From positions 1 to 64,000 of the forward strand of contig JAILEG010000036.1 in NCBI GenBank assembly GCA_024688365.1: DNA of 64,000 nucleotides, read 5' to 3'. Below are positions 63,923 through 64,000 of the stretch, piece by piece. Each line of letters opens with the position of its first letter. Position 1 is the stretch's first letter. The notes beneath the pieces are model-generated. The model was given only the letters and a program-made list of their open reading frames with translations, was not told the origin of the DNA and made no database searches. The DNA comes from Prevotella sp. GTDB taxonomy: Bacteria > Bacteroidota > Bacteroidia > Bacteroidales > Bacteroidaceae. Position numbers and translations under genes: made by a program.

Positions 63923-64000
63923 TGTCTTGCTTGTTTTAGTTGTTCCCTTATAGTGTCAATAGCCGCCGAAAGATGATGACAGACCGTTACACGGCTCACA
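63919..64000 (-). CDS. ECF sigma factor, C-terminal end (partial)
   Basis: The last 26 codons in frame with a stop that overlaps the DUF4974 start read SRVTVCHHLSAAIDTIREQL, matching the end of the sigma-70 region 4 helix-turn-helix (VKYHLSRALKKLR-type). The rest lies beyond the right edge. With the two following genes it makes an ECF sigma/anti-sigma/receptor unit. Confidence 0.7.
   Translation of the reverse strand, partial: VSRVTVCHHLSAAIDTIREQLKQARQ

Overview
The window looks like a chromosomal segment of a Bacteroidota member, most likely Prevotellaceae (Prevotella in the broad sense). The signs are: many genes preceded by the Bacteroidota core promoter (-7 box TAnnTTTG, sometimes with a TTG/TTTG box about 20 nt upstream) and few Shine-Dalgarno sequences; three TonB-dependent receptor-type outer-membrane proteins, one in an ECF sigma / DUF4974 operon; and Bacteroidales-typical families (DUF4837, DUF4827, DUF4922, LptE next to SecG). 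No taxonomic marker (rRNA) is present, so the placement is an inference. All residue positions and family assignments were made by reading the sequence; no search was run.

Layout. 1-9.3 kb: a tandem 67-bp promoter-bearing repeat, a mutarotase-like protein with changed catalytic residues, two secreted proteins of unknown function, a copper module (P1B ATPase without a recognisable N-domain, plus chaperone), an AlbA_2/HATPase regulator with its own operator repeats, an AraC regulator fused to a CxxC metal-binding domain, and a MATE exporter. 9.4-18.7 kb: NfeD/SPFH/UDP-GlcNAc 2-epimerase operon, M48 lipoprotein protease, MFS permease, and a 1259-residue glycosyltransferase/DUF4922/SpoIID fusion. 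18.7-24.6 kb: AraC regulator divergent from a redox operon (flavin reductase, aldo/keto reductase, exported ABM-CMD-cupin fusion, an exported flavodoxin interrupted by TGA, exported amidohydrolase). 24.7-32.2 kb: stress and ion genes (CDF exporter, MGMT, glutathione peroxidase, DoxX, Nim-like protein, MBL hydrolase, two-component system, ferritin-like protein). 32.4-40.3 kb: a co-directional housekeeping run rlmN, DUF4837, pdxA, flippase-like, sigma-54 activator, lptE, TPR-like, secG, then tRNA-His. 40.5-47.6 kb: unknown membrane protein, a nuclease-family pseudogene remnant, a MoaD/ThiS-like small protein and a giant DUF4132-type protein. 48-52.3 kb: TonB receptor with a beta-helix-like lipoprotein. 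52.4-60.2 kb: glmM, DUF4827, hemE, a TonB receptor and AmpG/RhtX-type MFS, hemD. 60.7-64 kb: TonB-type receptor, DUF4974 protein and the end of an ECF sigma factor.

Most notable: (1) a perfect 21-bp inverted repeat placing mirror-image core promoters on hemE and a TonB receptor, followed by an MFS permease and convergent hemD, suggesting a tetrapyrrole- or siderophore-linked uptake locus; (2) the MoaD-like/DUF4132 pair; (3) the cytoplasmic-looking GT/HIT/SpoIID fusion in operon with a permease; (4) the copper ATPase lacking an N-domain; (5) the flavodoxin with Trp-to-stop inside an otherwise intact envelope redox operon; (6) two families of intergenic repeats, one carrying promoters.
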